From: Zoogloeaceae bacterium
GTDB lineage: Bacteria > Pseudomonadota > Gammaproteobacteria > Burkholderiales > Rhodocyclaceae
Assembly (NCBI GenBank): GCA_031259605.1
Contig: JAIRLE010000067.1
Span: forward strand, 1-9,167
Reading direction: 5' to 3'
DNA length: 9,167 nt
Position 1 is the stretch's first letter; each line of letters opens with the position of its first letter. The notes under the pieces were generated by a model, which was given only the letters and a program-made list of their open reading frames with translations, did no database searches and was not told the origin of the DNA. Positions 1 through 7,326 of the stretch are shown here, one piece after another. A program made the translations under genes and the position numbers.

Positions 1-2445
1 CTGCGCGTGCCCACCGGCGGCGGCAAGACGCGCATCGCCGGTCAGTCCATCGCCCGCGTAACCCGCGACTTTCTGGCGGCGGAATACACGCTCACCCTGT
101 GGCTCGTGCCCTCGGAACCCATCCGCGAACAAACCCTGTACGCGCTCAAGACGCCGGGCGAATTGCTGCATGAGGACATGCGCGAACTGTTCGGCGGCGT
201 CAGTGTGCTGGACCTCCGCGAGGCGCTCCACCTCACGCCCGCGACATTGAACAGCGGCAATGCCATCATCGTCGCCACCATGCAGAGTTTCAAACGCGAC
301 AATGCCGAAGGCTTGCGCGTCTATCGGCAGAACGGGACGCTCCAGTCGCATTTCGAGGGCGCGTCCGAAGCGCAAAAAGGCGAAGGCTCCGTGGTCGACG
401 CGATTCGTCTGCGCCGCCCGTTCATCATCGTCGATGAAGCCCACAATCAGGGTACGCCGCTGGCGACGGAAACCCTGGTTCGCCTCGCGCCTTCCTGCAT
501 TCTGGAACTGACCGCGACCCCCGACCGGCTGCGCCAGCCCTCCAACGTGCTCGCCAGCGTTTCCGCCGCCACACTGCAAGCGGAAGACATGCTGAAACTG
601 CCGCTGGAACTGGCGACCCACCCGGACTGGCGCGCTTCATTGACCGAGGCCATCGCCCGCGTGCGGAAACTGGAAAAGGAAGCCGAGGAAGAAGAACGCG
701 CCACCGGCGAACGGATTCATCCTGTCGTGATGCTGATCCAGGCGGAGCGCAAGGCGAAGGGGAAAGTGACGTTCACGCCGGAGATCGTCAAAAGGCATCT
801 GATCGACGATTTCCAGATTCCGCCGGAATCCATCGCCATCGCCACCGGCCAACTGGATGAACTGGACGAAAAAAGACTGGATGCGCCAGGGTTTCCGCAA
901 TTCATCATCACCGTCGACAAACTGCGCGAAGGCTGGGATTGCCCCTATGCCTACGTGCTCTATTCGTTTCGCAACACCACGTCGGCCACCGCCGTGGAAC
1001 AGGTGTTGGGGCGCGTGCTGCGCATGCCGCACGTCCGGCGCAAGACGCGCGAGGCGCTGAACCGCAGCTACGCCTATGTGGTCTCCAGCGATTTTGCCGC
1101 GACGGTACAGGGTTTGAAGGATGGACTGGCGCAAAGCGGCTTCGAGCGGCTGGAAACGCGGGATTTGATTTACGTTCCGCGCGACGCGCTGCCGGACGAT
1201 TTGTTCACGCCCTCGGCGGATTTGACGATTCCCCTGCCGCAAATGACAGATTCATTGCCGGAGGCCGTCGGCGCGCTCGCGCTCCCGAAAGCTGACGCCC
1301 TGCCCAGAGCCTTGCGCGAAAAAATAGAAGTTTCTCCCGAAACGGGAACCCTGACCGTGAAAGGCGGCGCAAGCGCCGGGGAAATCCGGCAAATCGCGGA
1401 GACTTTTTCGACGCCGGAAGCGGCAAGACTCGTGCGCGAACAACTGGACGCGCTGGCGCAAAGCCAAAACTTGCCGCAACGCGAAAAAACACTCGCCGAA
1501 AAAGGCGAATCGGCCAAAGTGCCGCTTCTGGCAATGCAACAATCGGGGTTTTTCGACATTTTCGACGAAACGGCGCTGCTCGATGCTGATTGGGAGATCG
1601 GCGAATTCGATTGCCGGCTGAGCGAACAGGAATTCGCGCAGGATACACAAGTGATGCGCCGGGCCAGACTTTCGCTTTCCGAACTGGAAAAAATCCAGTG
1701 CGACCTGTTCGACAAAATGGACAACCAGTTTGCCCTTTTAAGTCATGAAAGCGGCTGGCAAACCACAGACCTTGTTTACTGGCTGGATCGCAACCTGCCC
1801 GTTTTCTATGCGGACAGGGCGCAAAAGGTGGCCTGGCTGAACCAGGCGGTGGATTGGCTGCTCGAGGAACGTCATTTCACGCTGGAAGAACTCGCCTATA
1901 GAAAGTTCCGTCTGCGCGGCGCGCTGGAACGAAAGCTGGCGAGCGGGCTTGAACTTGCCAAGCAGCTCGTGTTCGACGGACTGTTTCAGGACGAATCGCG
2001 CTTCACGACGCGCGACGAACACGCCATCACCCTTGCGCAGGGACGCTATGCCTACGACACGCCCTATGTCGGCCTGATTCCCCTGAGACGCCATTTTTTC
2101 CCGGTGATCGGCAACCTGAAAGACAAGGGAGAAGAGTTTGAATGCGCCGAATTCATCGCCAACACACTGGAAGGCGTTGAATGGTGGATACGCAATGTGG
2201 AAAGAAAACCTTCCTCCTTCTGGCTGCAAACGGCTTTTGGCAGGTTCTATCCCGATTTCATCGCGCGGACGCAATCGGGAATCACCCTGGCCGTTGAATA
2301 TAAAGGCGCTCATATCGCCGCTACGGAAGACAGCAGGGAAAAAAAGCGCATCGGCGAACTCTGGGCCAGAAGAAGCAATGGGCGCTGCCGTTTCGCCTGG
2401 GTGGAAGAAAAAAACTGGCAGACCATTCGGGAGGCGGTTCGCTGA
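1..2445 (+). CDS. Type III restriction Res-like SF2 helicase with C-terminal nuclease motif (5' partial)
   Basis: The frame is open from base 1, so the true start lies upstream; the GTG at position 7 is inside the Walker A region and is not a start. 814 residues are visible. SF2 helicase motifs appear in order: Walker A PTGGGKT (10-30), a motif Ia-like stretch ending TMQSF (near 280), Walker B DEAH (433-444), TATP motif III (511-522), a motif V-like KLREGWDCP (near 920-945), and motif VI QVLGRVLR (1000-1023). The C-terminus carries a PD-(D/E)XK-like signature: PD at about 2251-2256, then E-Y-K at 2296-2304, followed by a Gly. This helicase-plus-nuclease order is that of type III restriction Res subunits and related stand-alone defence helicases, which translocate on DNA using ATP and cut it. 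No methyltransferase (mod) follows it; the next gene is convergent and metabolic. Any mod partner would have to be upstream. The helicase call is firm; the restriction role is inferred. Confidence 0.88.
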   Translation: MRVPTGGGKTRIAGQSIARVTRDFLAAEYTLTLWLVPSEPIREQTLYALKTPGELLHEDMRELFGGVSVLDLREALHLTPATLNSGNAIIVATMQSFKRDNAEGLRVYRQNGTLQSHFEGASEAQKGEGSVVDAIRLRRPFIIVDEAHNQGTPLATETLVRLAPSCILELTATPDRLRQPSNVLASVSAATLQAEDMLKLPLELATHPDWRASLTEAIARVRKLEKEAEEEERATGERIHPVVMLIQAERKAKGKVTFTPEIVKRHLIDDFQIPPESIAIATGQLDELDEKRLDAPGFPQFIITVDKLREGWDCPYAYVLYSFRNTTSATAVEQVLGRVLRMPHVRRKTREALNRSYAYVVSSDFAATVQGLKDGLAQSGFERLETRDLIYVPRDALPDDLFTPSADLTIPLPQMTDSLPEAVGALALPKADALPRALREKIEVSPETGTLTVKGGASAGEIRQIAETFSTPEAARLVREQLDALAQSQNLPQREKTLAEKGESAKVPLLAMQQSGFFDIFDETALLDADWEIGEFDCRLSEQEFAQDTQVMRRARLSLSELEKIQCDLFDKMDNQFALLSHESGWQTTDLVYWLDRNLPVFYADRAQKVAWLNQAVDWLLEERHFTLEELAYRKFRLRGALERKLASGLELAKQLVFDGLFQDESRFTTRDEHAITLAQGRYAYDTPYVGLIPLRRHFFPVIGNLKDKGEEFECAEFIANTLEGVEWWIRNVERKPSSFWLQTAFGRFYPDFIARTQSGITLAVEYKGAHIAATEDSREKKRIGELWARRSNGRCRFAWVEEKNWQTIREAVR

Positions 2446-2469
2446 AGATGGCGGATTGAAGCGGGACAA

Positions 2470-2582
2470 GCGCCATCCCTCTCCCGGCCTTCGGCCACAC
2501 TCTCCCGCGAAGCGGACGCGGGAAAAACCTGCGCCGCCGCTTGCCTTTCTCTCTCCCGCTTGGCGAGAGAGGGGCCATGCGC
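2470..2582. repeat. Small palindromic repeat-like element in the convergent gap
   Basis: The stretch is dense in inverted repeats. CCCTCTC at 2477-2483 is complementary to GAGAGGG at 2567-2573, and the outer flanks GCGCCAT (2470-2476) and GGCCATGCGC (2573-2582) are imperfect inverted copies. Inside are a 7-bp hairpin TCCCGCG/CGCGGGA (2503-2509 with 2517-2523) and a second hairpin CTCTCTC/GAGAGAG (2549-2555 with 2565-2571). Neither is followed by a T-run on either strand, so they are not typical intrinsic terminators. The pattern resembles REP-like or short non-autonomous intergenic repeats. Other genomic copies cannot be seen from here, so repeat status is an inference. Confidence 0.45.
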
Positions 2583-2673
2583 GACAAAAACCTCAAGCCC
2601 GCATATGCCGCGCCTGAAACCGGGAAAAGATGGTGCGATTACTTTGGGCGCGCAACGGACTTCGCTGTCTTCC

Positions 2674-2709
2674 AAAAAAATCGGGAACCAGGTTGCCCTG
2701 ATTCCCGAT
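2674..2709 (-). terminator. Rho-independent terminator of the ETF-QO gene
   Basis: Read on the minus strand, the hairpin has an 8-bp outer stem (2702-2709 with 2680-2687), one C/A mismatch, a 4-bp inner stem CAGG/CCTG (2689-2692 with 2697-2700) and a TTGC-position loop (2693-2696). It is followed at once by a run of seven T (the A-run at 2674-2680). It begins 18 nt past the ETF-QO stop codon, where a transcript end is expected. On the plus strand there is no T-run after it, so it probably does not serve the convergent helicase gene. Confidence 0.87.
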
Positions 2710-2726
2710 GCCTGATCCCCGATGAC
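2699..2726. repeat. Imperfect 14-nt tandem duplication overlapping the terminator arm
   Basis: TGATTCCCGATGCC (2699-2712) is followed directly by TGATCCCCGATGAC (2713-2726), matching at 12 of 14 positions. The first copy contains one arm of the terminator hairpin; the second lies between that hairpin and the ETF-QO stop codon. It looks like a local slippage duplication. The second copy could pair less well with the same opposite arm. Confidence 0.6.
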
Positions 2727-2727
2727 G

Positions 2728-4365
2728 TCACATGTTCGGGTAATTCGGCCCGCCGCCGCCTTCGGGTACCGTCCATTGGATGTTCTGCGTCGGATCCTTG
2801 ATGTCGCAGGTCTTGCAGTGCAGGCAGTTCTGCGCGTTGATCTGCAAGCGCGGATTGCCTTCGTCCTCGCCGAGGATTTCATAGACGCCCGCGGGACAGT
2901 AACGGGTTTCTGGGGAGGCGTATTTCTTCAGGTTGATGTGTATGGGTACGTTTTCATCCTTCAGCCGCAGGTGGCAGCGCTGGTTTTCCTCGTGATTCAC
3001 ATTGGCGAGAAACACCGAGGAGAGGCGGTCGAAGGTCACGACGCCATCCGGCTTGGGGTAGTCGATCTTCGGGTGGGCGTCCTTGTCTTCCAGTTCCTCG
3101 TGATCGGGATGGATGGCGAACGTCCAGGGCGCCTTGCCGCGAAAGAGATAGGTATCCAGCCCCGAATAGCCCAAGCCGAACCACATGCCCCAGCGGAAAG
3201 ACGGGCGGATGTTGCGCGCCCGGTAGAGTTCGTCCCACAGCCAGCTTGCTTTCATCTTCTCGGTATAGGCAGCGGCCTCCTGCCGCGGGTTTTCCCCGGA
3301 AAGCACATCGAAGATGGCTTCCGCCGCCAGCATCCCGGATTTCATCGCGGTATGCCCGCCCTTGATTTTCGGCACGTTCAGAAAGCCCGCCGTGTCGCCG
3401 ACCAGCACACCACCAGGGAAGGTGAATTTGGGGATGGACTGGAAGCCGCCTTCCGAGAGCGAACGCGCGCCATAAGCGAGCCTGCGTCCGCCTTCCAGGA
3501 GGGAACGAATCGCCGGATGCGTCTTGAAACGCTGGAATTCCTCGAAGGGAGAAAGCCAGGGGTTCCGGTAATCCAGCCCCACCACGAACATGATGGCGAT
3601 CTGGTTGTTTTCCATGTGATACAGCGCGGAACCGCCATAGGTCGCGGCGCCCAGCGGCCAGCCGACCGAGTGGATGAGTTTGCCGGGTTTGTGCTTGGCA
3701 GGCTCGACCTCCCAGATTTCCTTGATGCCGATACCGTAGGTTTGCGGATGGGCGTCCTTGCGCAAGCCGAATTTCTCGAACAGTTCCTGCGTGAGCGAGC
3801 CGCGGCAGCCTTCGGCGAAAATGGTCTGCTTTGCCAGCAATTCGTAGCCAGGCTGGTAATTGGCGGTATGCTGCCCGTCTTTGCCGATGCCCATGTCGCC
3901 GGTCGCCACGCCCCGCACACTGCCCTGTTCGTCATAGAGGATTTCCGCGGCGGCAAAGCCGGGGAATATCTGTATGCCCAGCGCGTCCGCCTGCTCGCCC
4001 AGCCAGCGGGAGAGGTTGGCCATGCTGATGATGTAGTTGCCCTCATTTTCCATCTGCGGCGGCGTCGGCATCCTGATGGCGCGGGTTTCCGTGAAGAAAA
4101 GGAAATTGTCGTCGATGGTCGGCACGTTGAGCGGCGCGCCCTTTTCCTTCCAGTCGGGGATCAGTTCCGTCAGCGCGGTCGGCTCGAAGCAGGCACCGGA
4201 CAGGATGTGCGCCCCGATTTCCGAACCTTTTTCCAGAACGCAAACCTCCAGTTCCCTGCTTGCCTGTCCCGCCAGTTGTTTGAGACGAATCGCGGCAGAG
4301 AGGCCGGAAAGCCCGCCTCCCACGACGACGACATCGAATTCCATGGTTTCACGTTCAGTGTTCAT
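2728..4365 (-). CDS. Electron transfer flavoprotein-ubiquinone oxidoreductase (ETF-QO)
   Basis: A 545-residue protein that takes electrons from reduced ETF and passes them to ubiquinone at the inner membrane, linking acyl-CoA oxidation to the respiratory chain. The N-terminus has the FAD-binding dinucleotide motif VVVVGGGLSGLSAA (12-25). A second FAD-contact motif GGVLVGDTAGFLN lies at 318-330. The C-terminal ferredoxin-like part has the four cysteines of a 4Fe-4S cluster: C490 in RYCPAGVYE, then C514, C517 and C520 in NCLHCKTCDIKDP, followed by the typical PEGGGGP tail. Length is normal for bacterial ETF-QO and all key residues are present. The start at 4365 is chosen because AGGAGAG lies 5 nt before it; an internal Met at residue 8 has no comparable site. 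It follows the acyl-CoA dehydrogenase gene on the same strand after 109 nt, but an intrinsic terminator stands between them. Its own terminator follows the stop. Confidence 0.96.
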   Translation of the reverse strand: MNTERETMEFDVVVVGGGLSGLSAAIRLKQLAGQASRELEVCVLEKGSEIGAHILSGACFEPTALTELIPDWKEKGAPLNVPTIDDNFLFFTETRAIRMPTPPQMENEGNYIISMANLSRWLGEQADALGIQIFPGFAAAEILYDEQGSVRGVATGDMGIGKDGQHTANYQPGYELLAKQTIFAEGCRGSLTQELFEKFGLRKDAHPQTYGIGIKEIWEVEPAKHKPGKLIHSVGWPLGAATYGGSALYHMENNQIAIMFVVGLDYRNPWLSPFEEFQRFKTHPAIRSLLEGGRRLAYGARSLSEGGFQSIPKFTFPGGVLVGDTAGFLNVPKIKGGHTAMKSGMLAAEAIFDVLSGENPRQEAAAYTEKMKASWLWDELYRARNIRPSFRWGMWFGLGYSGLDTYLFRGKAPWTFAIHPDHEELEDKDAHPKIDYPKPDGVVTFDRLSSVFLANVNHEENQRCHLRLKDENVPIHINLKKYASPETRYCPAGVYEILGEDEGNPRLQINAQNCLHCKTCDIKDPTQNIQWTVPEGGGGPNYPNM

Positions 4366-4370
4366 TTTGT

Positions 4371-4377
4371 CTCTCCT
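4371..4377 (-). promoter_or_regulatory. Ribosome binding site of ETF-QO
   Basis: AGGAGAG on the minus strand, 5 nt before the ATG at 4363-4365. It fixes the start and lies only 29 nt beyond the T-run of the upstream terminator. Confidence 0.8.
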
Positions 4378-4406
4378 GTTATTCTCCGTTCGTTGTTCTT
4401 CCGTGG

Positions 4407-4454
4407 AAAAACGCCTCGAATCCCTGGCCGGAAAGGCCGGAGCTTCGAGGCGTT
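4407..4454 (-). terminator. Intrinsic terminator or attenuator between the acyl-CoA dehydrogenase and ETF-QO genes
   Basis: On the minus strand an 11-bp perfect stem, AACGCCTCGAA/TTCGAGGCGTT (4444-4454 with 4410-4420), encloses a smaller GGCC/GGCC hairpin (4426-4429 with 4435-4438). The stem is followed by a T-run of five (4407-4411, two of them in the stem). It begins 20 nt after the dehydrogenase stop codon. This is the form of a Rho-independent terminator. Read on the plus strand the tail is GTTCATTT, which is weaker, so the minus orientation is preferred. How much transcription passes into ETF-QO is unknown. Confidence 0.8.
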
Positions 4455-4474
4455 CATTTCCCCGCGGGCAATGC

Positions 4475-6298
4475 TTAGAAGAGCGGTTCGTCCAGTCCCA
4501 GGACGGAGGGGCCGCCCTCGGTGATTTCCCGCTTCAGTGCCTGCGCCTGCACTAGCCAGTGCTTGGCATAGTAGCGGGTCGTGGCGATCTTGCCTTTGTA
4601 ATAGCCATCGGTTTCACCCGCGTCGAGTTTCTTCTGCGCGATCCGCGCGGACTTGGCCAGGAGCCAGCCGCCGAGCACGATGCCGCCGAGTTTCAGGTAG
4701 AGCACCGATCCGGCGGAAGCCACTTGCGGCTCCGGCCCATAGGTCTTGATTGCCCATTCGGTGGTGTCGATCAGCGCCTTCGCCGCCTCTTGCAGTTCCT
4801 TGCCGATGTCGCCCAGCTTGGCGTCACGAGCGAGTTCGTCCGCGAAGGCGGCGATTTCCTTGTAAAGGGCGCGGGCGGTAAAGCCGGTTTCTCCCGTTTC
4901 CTTGTTCACCTCGCGCGCCGTCTTGCGACCGATGTAGTCGTTGGCCTGGATGGCAGTGGTGCCTTCGTAGATCGCGGTGATGCGGCAATCGCGGTAATAC
5001 TGCGCCGCGCCGGTTTCTTCGATGAAGCCGGTGCCGCCATGCACCTGGACGCCTTCGGAAGTGATGTCGATCGAGCTTTCCGTACTCCAGCCCTTGACGA
5101 TCGGCGTCAGGAGTTCCAGGTTGGCCTGCGCCTTCTTGGCGGTTGCGGGATCGGGGGATTTGGCAAGGTCCATCTGTCCCGCCGCGAAGTAGCCGATCGC
5201 GCGCAGCGCCTCGGTGCGCGATTTCATGTCCATCAACAGACGGCGCACGTCCGGATGGAAGAGGATGGGCTTGGGCGTCGTCTTGCTTTCCGCGTCGCCG
5301 ATGATCGCGCCCTGGATGCGTTCGCGGGCATAGGCAAGCGCGTGCTGGTAGGCGCGCTCGGCCACCGCGATACCCTCCAGGCCGACGTGGATGCGGGCGT
5401 GGTTCATCATGGTGAACATGTAGGCGACGCCATTGCCTTCCTTGCCGATCAGCCAGCCCTTCGCGCCGACCTTGTCGCCATAGGACATCACCGCCGTGGC
5501 GGAACCCTTGATGCCCAGCTTGTGCTCGATGGCCGAGCAGATGAGGTCGTTGCGCTCACCCAGGCTGCCGTCGTCGCTTACCAGGAACTTGGGCACGAGA
5601 AAGAGGGAAATGCCCTTCAAGCCCGGATCGGAATTGGGCAGGCGCGCGAGCACCAGGTGGATGAGATTCTCCGCCATGTCGTGCTCGCCCCAGGTGATGA
5701 AGATCTTGGTGCCGGTGATGCGGTAAGTGCCGTCGCCGCTGGGATCGGGCACCGCCTTGGTGCGGATGGCGGTGAGGTCGGAACCGGCCTGCGGCTCGGT
5801 CAGGTTCATGGTGCCGCCCCAGGTGCCGTCGATCATCTTGGGCAGGTATTTTTGCTTCAGGTCGTCGGATGCGTGGTGCTCGATGGCATGCACCGCGCCC
5901 ATGGTCAGCATCGGACAGAGCGCAAAGGCAATGGAGGCGGAACGCCACATTTCATTGACGGCGAAATTCACCAGGCTGGGCAGGCCCTGCCCGCCGAATT
6001 CCTGATTGCCGGGCATGGCGTGCCAGCCGTTTTCGCAGAAGAGCTTAGAGACCTTCTTGTATTCGGGACTGACCGTCACCACGCCGTTGTCCCACTTGGG
6101 AGACTGCTTGCGGTCGCCGATGATGTTGATGGGGTCGATCTGCTCGGCGGCGAACTTGGCGGCTTCTTCCAGAATGGAATCGACCGTGTCGGCATCCACC
6201 GTATCGGCAAAGGCGGGTAATGCCAGAATGTCCTTCAGGCCGGCGATTTCATTCATGAGAAAACGCATGTCGTTCAAGGGGGCTGCATAGGTGCTCAT
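4475..6298 (-). CDS. Acyl-CoA dehydrogenase with extended C-terminal domain (DmdC-like family)
   Basis: A 607-residue FAD enzyme that introduces a 2,3-double bond into an acyl-CoA and hands the electrons to ETF. Family landmarks are NLTEPQAGSD (165-174) of the middle beta domain, KIFITWGEHD (198-207), QVHGGTGF (418-425) and IYEGTTAIQ (443-451), in which E445 is at the position of the usual catalytic base. It is about 200 residues longer than a standard 380-400 residue acyl-CoA dehydrogenase; the extra C-terminal helical domain is typical of the group often annotated as 3-methylmercaptopropionyl-CoA dehydrogenase. That substrate should not be assumed: many relatives act on other acyl-CoAs, and nothing nearby points to DMSP breakdown. 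The ATG at 6298 is preferred over one 12 codons upstream because AGGAG sits 9 nt before it and family homology starts at MSTYAAPL. It lies 100 nt after etfA, same strand, so its electron acceptor is encoded next to it. Confidence 0.93.
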   Translation of the reverse strand: MSTYAAPLNDMRFLMNEIAGLKDILALPAFADTVDADTVDSILEEAAKFAAEQIDPINIIGDRKQSPKWDNGVVTVSPEYKKVSKLFCENGWHAMPGNQEFGGQGLPSLVNFAVNEMWRSASIAFALCPMLTMGAVHAIEHHASDDLKQKYLPKMIDGTWGGTMNLTEPQAGSDLTAIRTKAVPDPSGDGTYRITGTKIFITWGEHDMAENLIHLVLARLPNSDPGLKGISLFLVPKFLVSDDGSLGERNDLICSAIEHKLGIKGSATAVMSYGDKVGAKGWLIGKEGNGVAYMFTMMNHARIHVGLEGIAVAERAYQHALAYARERIQGAIIGDAESKTTPKPILFHPDVRRLLMDMKSRTEALRAIGYFAAGQMDLAKSPDPATAKKAQANLELLTPIVKGWSTESSIDITSEGVQVHGGTGFIEETGAAQYYRDCRITAIYEGTTAIQANDYIGRKTAREVNKETGETGFTARALYKEIAAFADELARDAKLGDIGKELQEAAKALIDTTEWAIKTYGPEPQVASAGSVLYLKLGGIVLGGWLLAKSARIAQKKLDAGETDGYYKGKIATTRYYAKHWLVQAQALKREITEGGPSVLGLDEPLF

Positions 6299-6307
6299 TT
6301 TGTGAAT

Positions 6308-6312
6308 CTCCT
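6308..6312 (-). promoter_or_regulatory. Ribosome binding site of the acyl-CoA dehydrogenase
   Basis: AGGAG on the minus strand, 9 nt before the ATG at 6296-6298. It decides against the longer reading frame starting at 6334, because that earlier ATG lies upstream of this site. Confidence 0.7.
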
Positions 6313-6334
6313 GTGGTAATCGTTGATCCGCCAC

Positions 6335-6357
6335 CGCCGGGAACGCTCTGCCCGGCG
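6335..6357 (-). other. Stem-loop between etfA and the acyl-CoA dehydrogenase gene
   Basis: A perfect 7-bp GC-rich stem, CGCCGGG (6335-6341) with CCCGGCG (6351-6357), with a 9-nt loop. It is in the 100-nt gap between the two genes. No T-run follows on the minus strand, so it is not a standard intrinsic terminator. It could affect mRNA processing or stability within the transcript, or mean nothing. Confidence 0.4.
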
Positions 6358-6398
6358 ATGACGGACGGGAGGTTGAAACCTGCTTTTGGCGAGGCCCT

Positions 6399-7325
6399 TT
6401 AAAGCGCCGCGACCAGTTCAGGCACGGCGTCGTTCAGGTCGGCGACCAGTCCATAGTCGGCAATCTGGAAGATAGGTTCGTCGGGATTCTTGTTGATGGC
6501 GACAATCACCTTGGAATCCTTCATGCCCGCCAGATGCTGGATGGCCCCGGAAATGCCGACCGCGATGTAGAGTTGCGGCGCAACGATTTTCCCGGTTTGT
6601 CCTACCTGGAAGTCGTTGGGCACGAAACCCGCGTCCACCGCAGCGCGGGAAGCGCCCAATGCCGCGCCCAGCTTGTCGGCCAGCGGCTCCAGTATCTTCT
6701 TGTAGTTTTCGCCGCTGCCCAGGCCGCGACCGCCGGAAACGATGATCTTGGCCGCGCCCAGTTCAGGCCGTTCGGACTTGGTGAGTTCTTGCCCCAGACG
6801 CTTGGAAAGCCCCGTATCGGCTGTCGCCGTCACGTTTTCCACCGGCGCTGGAGCGCTCTCCGGCGGCGCGTCGAAGGCCGTGGAACGCACGGAAATCACC
6901 TTCACCGCGTCCGCGCTTTGCACCGTTGCCAGCGCATTGCCCGCATAGATGGGACGCACGAAGGTATCCGCCGATACGATGCCGACGATGTCGGAAATCT
7001 GCGCCACGTCCAACTGCGCCGCCACGCGCGGCAGGAAATTCTTGCCGAAGGAGGAGGCCGGAGCCAGGATGTGCGAATAGCCGCCCGCCAGGGAGACGAT
7101 GAGCGCCGTCAGGTTTTCGGCGGATTGTTCGGCATACTGGGGCGCGTCGGCCAGCAGCACCCTGGCGGCGCCGGCCGTCGCGCCCTGCGCCGCCGCACCG
7201 CCGGCGTTGCTGCCGGCGACGAGCAGATGCACCTCGCTGCCCAGTCTGGCGGCTGCCGCCAGCGTGTTGCGGGTTGCCGCCTTGAGGCTGGCGTGGTCGT
7301 GTTCAGCAATAACGAGAATAGCCAT
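6399..7325 (-). CDS. etfA: Electron transfer flavoprotein alpha subunit
   Basis: A 308-residue subunit (also known as FixB-type) that forms the soluble EtfAB heterodimer and carries the redox-active FAD. It accepts electrons from acyl-CoA dehydrogenases and passes them to ETF-QO. The N-terminal half (MAILVIAEHD onward) is the ETF alpha/beta nucleotide-binding fold. The conserved C-terminal FAD domain begins near residue 193 with IIVSGGRGLGS (194-204), then GQTGK (242-246), GISGAIQHLAGM (257-268) and INKNPDEPIF (277-286). Length is normal and nothing is missing. The start is fixed by AAAGGTGA at 7332-7339, 6 nt before the ATG and inside the end of etfB. Only one base separates the etfB stop from this ATG, so the two are very probably translationally coupled, giving equal subunit amounts. 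Confidence 0.96.
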   Translation of the reverse strand: MAILVIAEHDHASLKAATRNTLAAAARLGSEVHLLVAGSNAGGAAAQGATAGAARVLLADAPQYAEQSAENLTALIVSLAGGYSHILAPASSFGKNFLPRVAAQLDVAQISDIVGIVSADTFVRPIYAGNALATVQSADAVKVISVRSTAFDAPPESAPAPVENVTATADTGLSKRLGQELTKSERPELGAAKIIVSGGRGLGSGENYKKILEPLADKLGAALGASRAAVDAGFVPNDFQVGQTGKIVAPQLYIAVGISGAIQHLAGMKDSKVIVAINKNPDEPIFQIADYGLVADLNDAVPELVAAL

Positions 7326-7326
7326 T

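Noticed and set aside
2503..2523. A 7-bp hairpin considered as a terminator for the helicase gene.
   Set aside because: On the plus strand it is followed by A residues rather than T, and no T-run follows on the minus strand, so it does not fit an intrinsic terminator.
2722..4524. A 600-codon open frame on the plus strand.
   Set aside because: It is the antisense shadow of ETF-QO, produced by high GC codon bias. The minus strand has all FAD and 4Fe-4S motifs, a ribosome binding site and a terminator.
4559..6220. A 553-codon open frame on the plus strand.
   Set aside because: Antisense shadow of the acyl-CoA dehydrogenase; no protein family is recognisable in it, while the minus strand has complete family motifs.
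6299..6334. A 12-codon longer start for the acyl-CoA dehydrogenase (ATG at 6334).
   Set aside because: The AGGAG at 6308-6312 serves the ATG at 6298, and the extra residues MADQRLPQEIHK do not look like the family's N-terminus.
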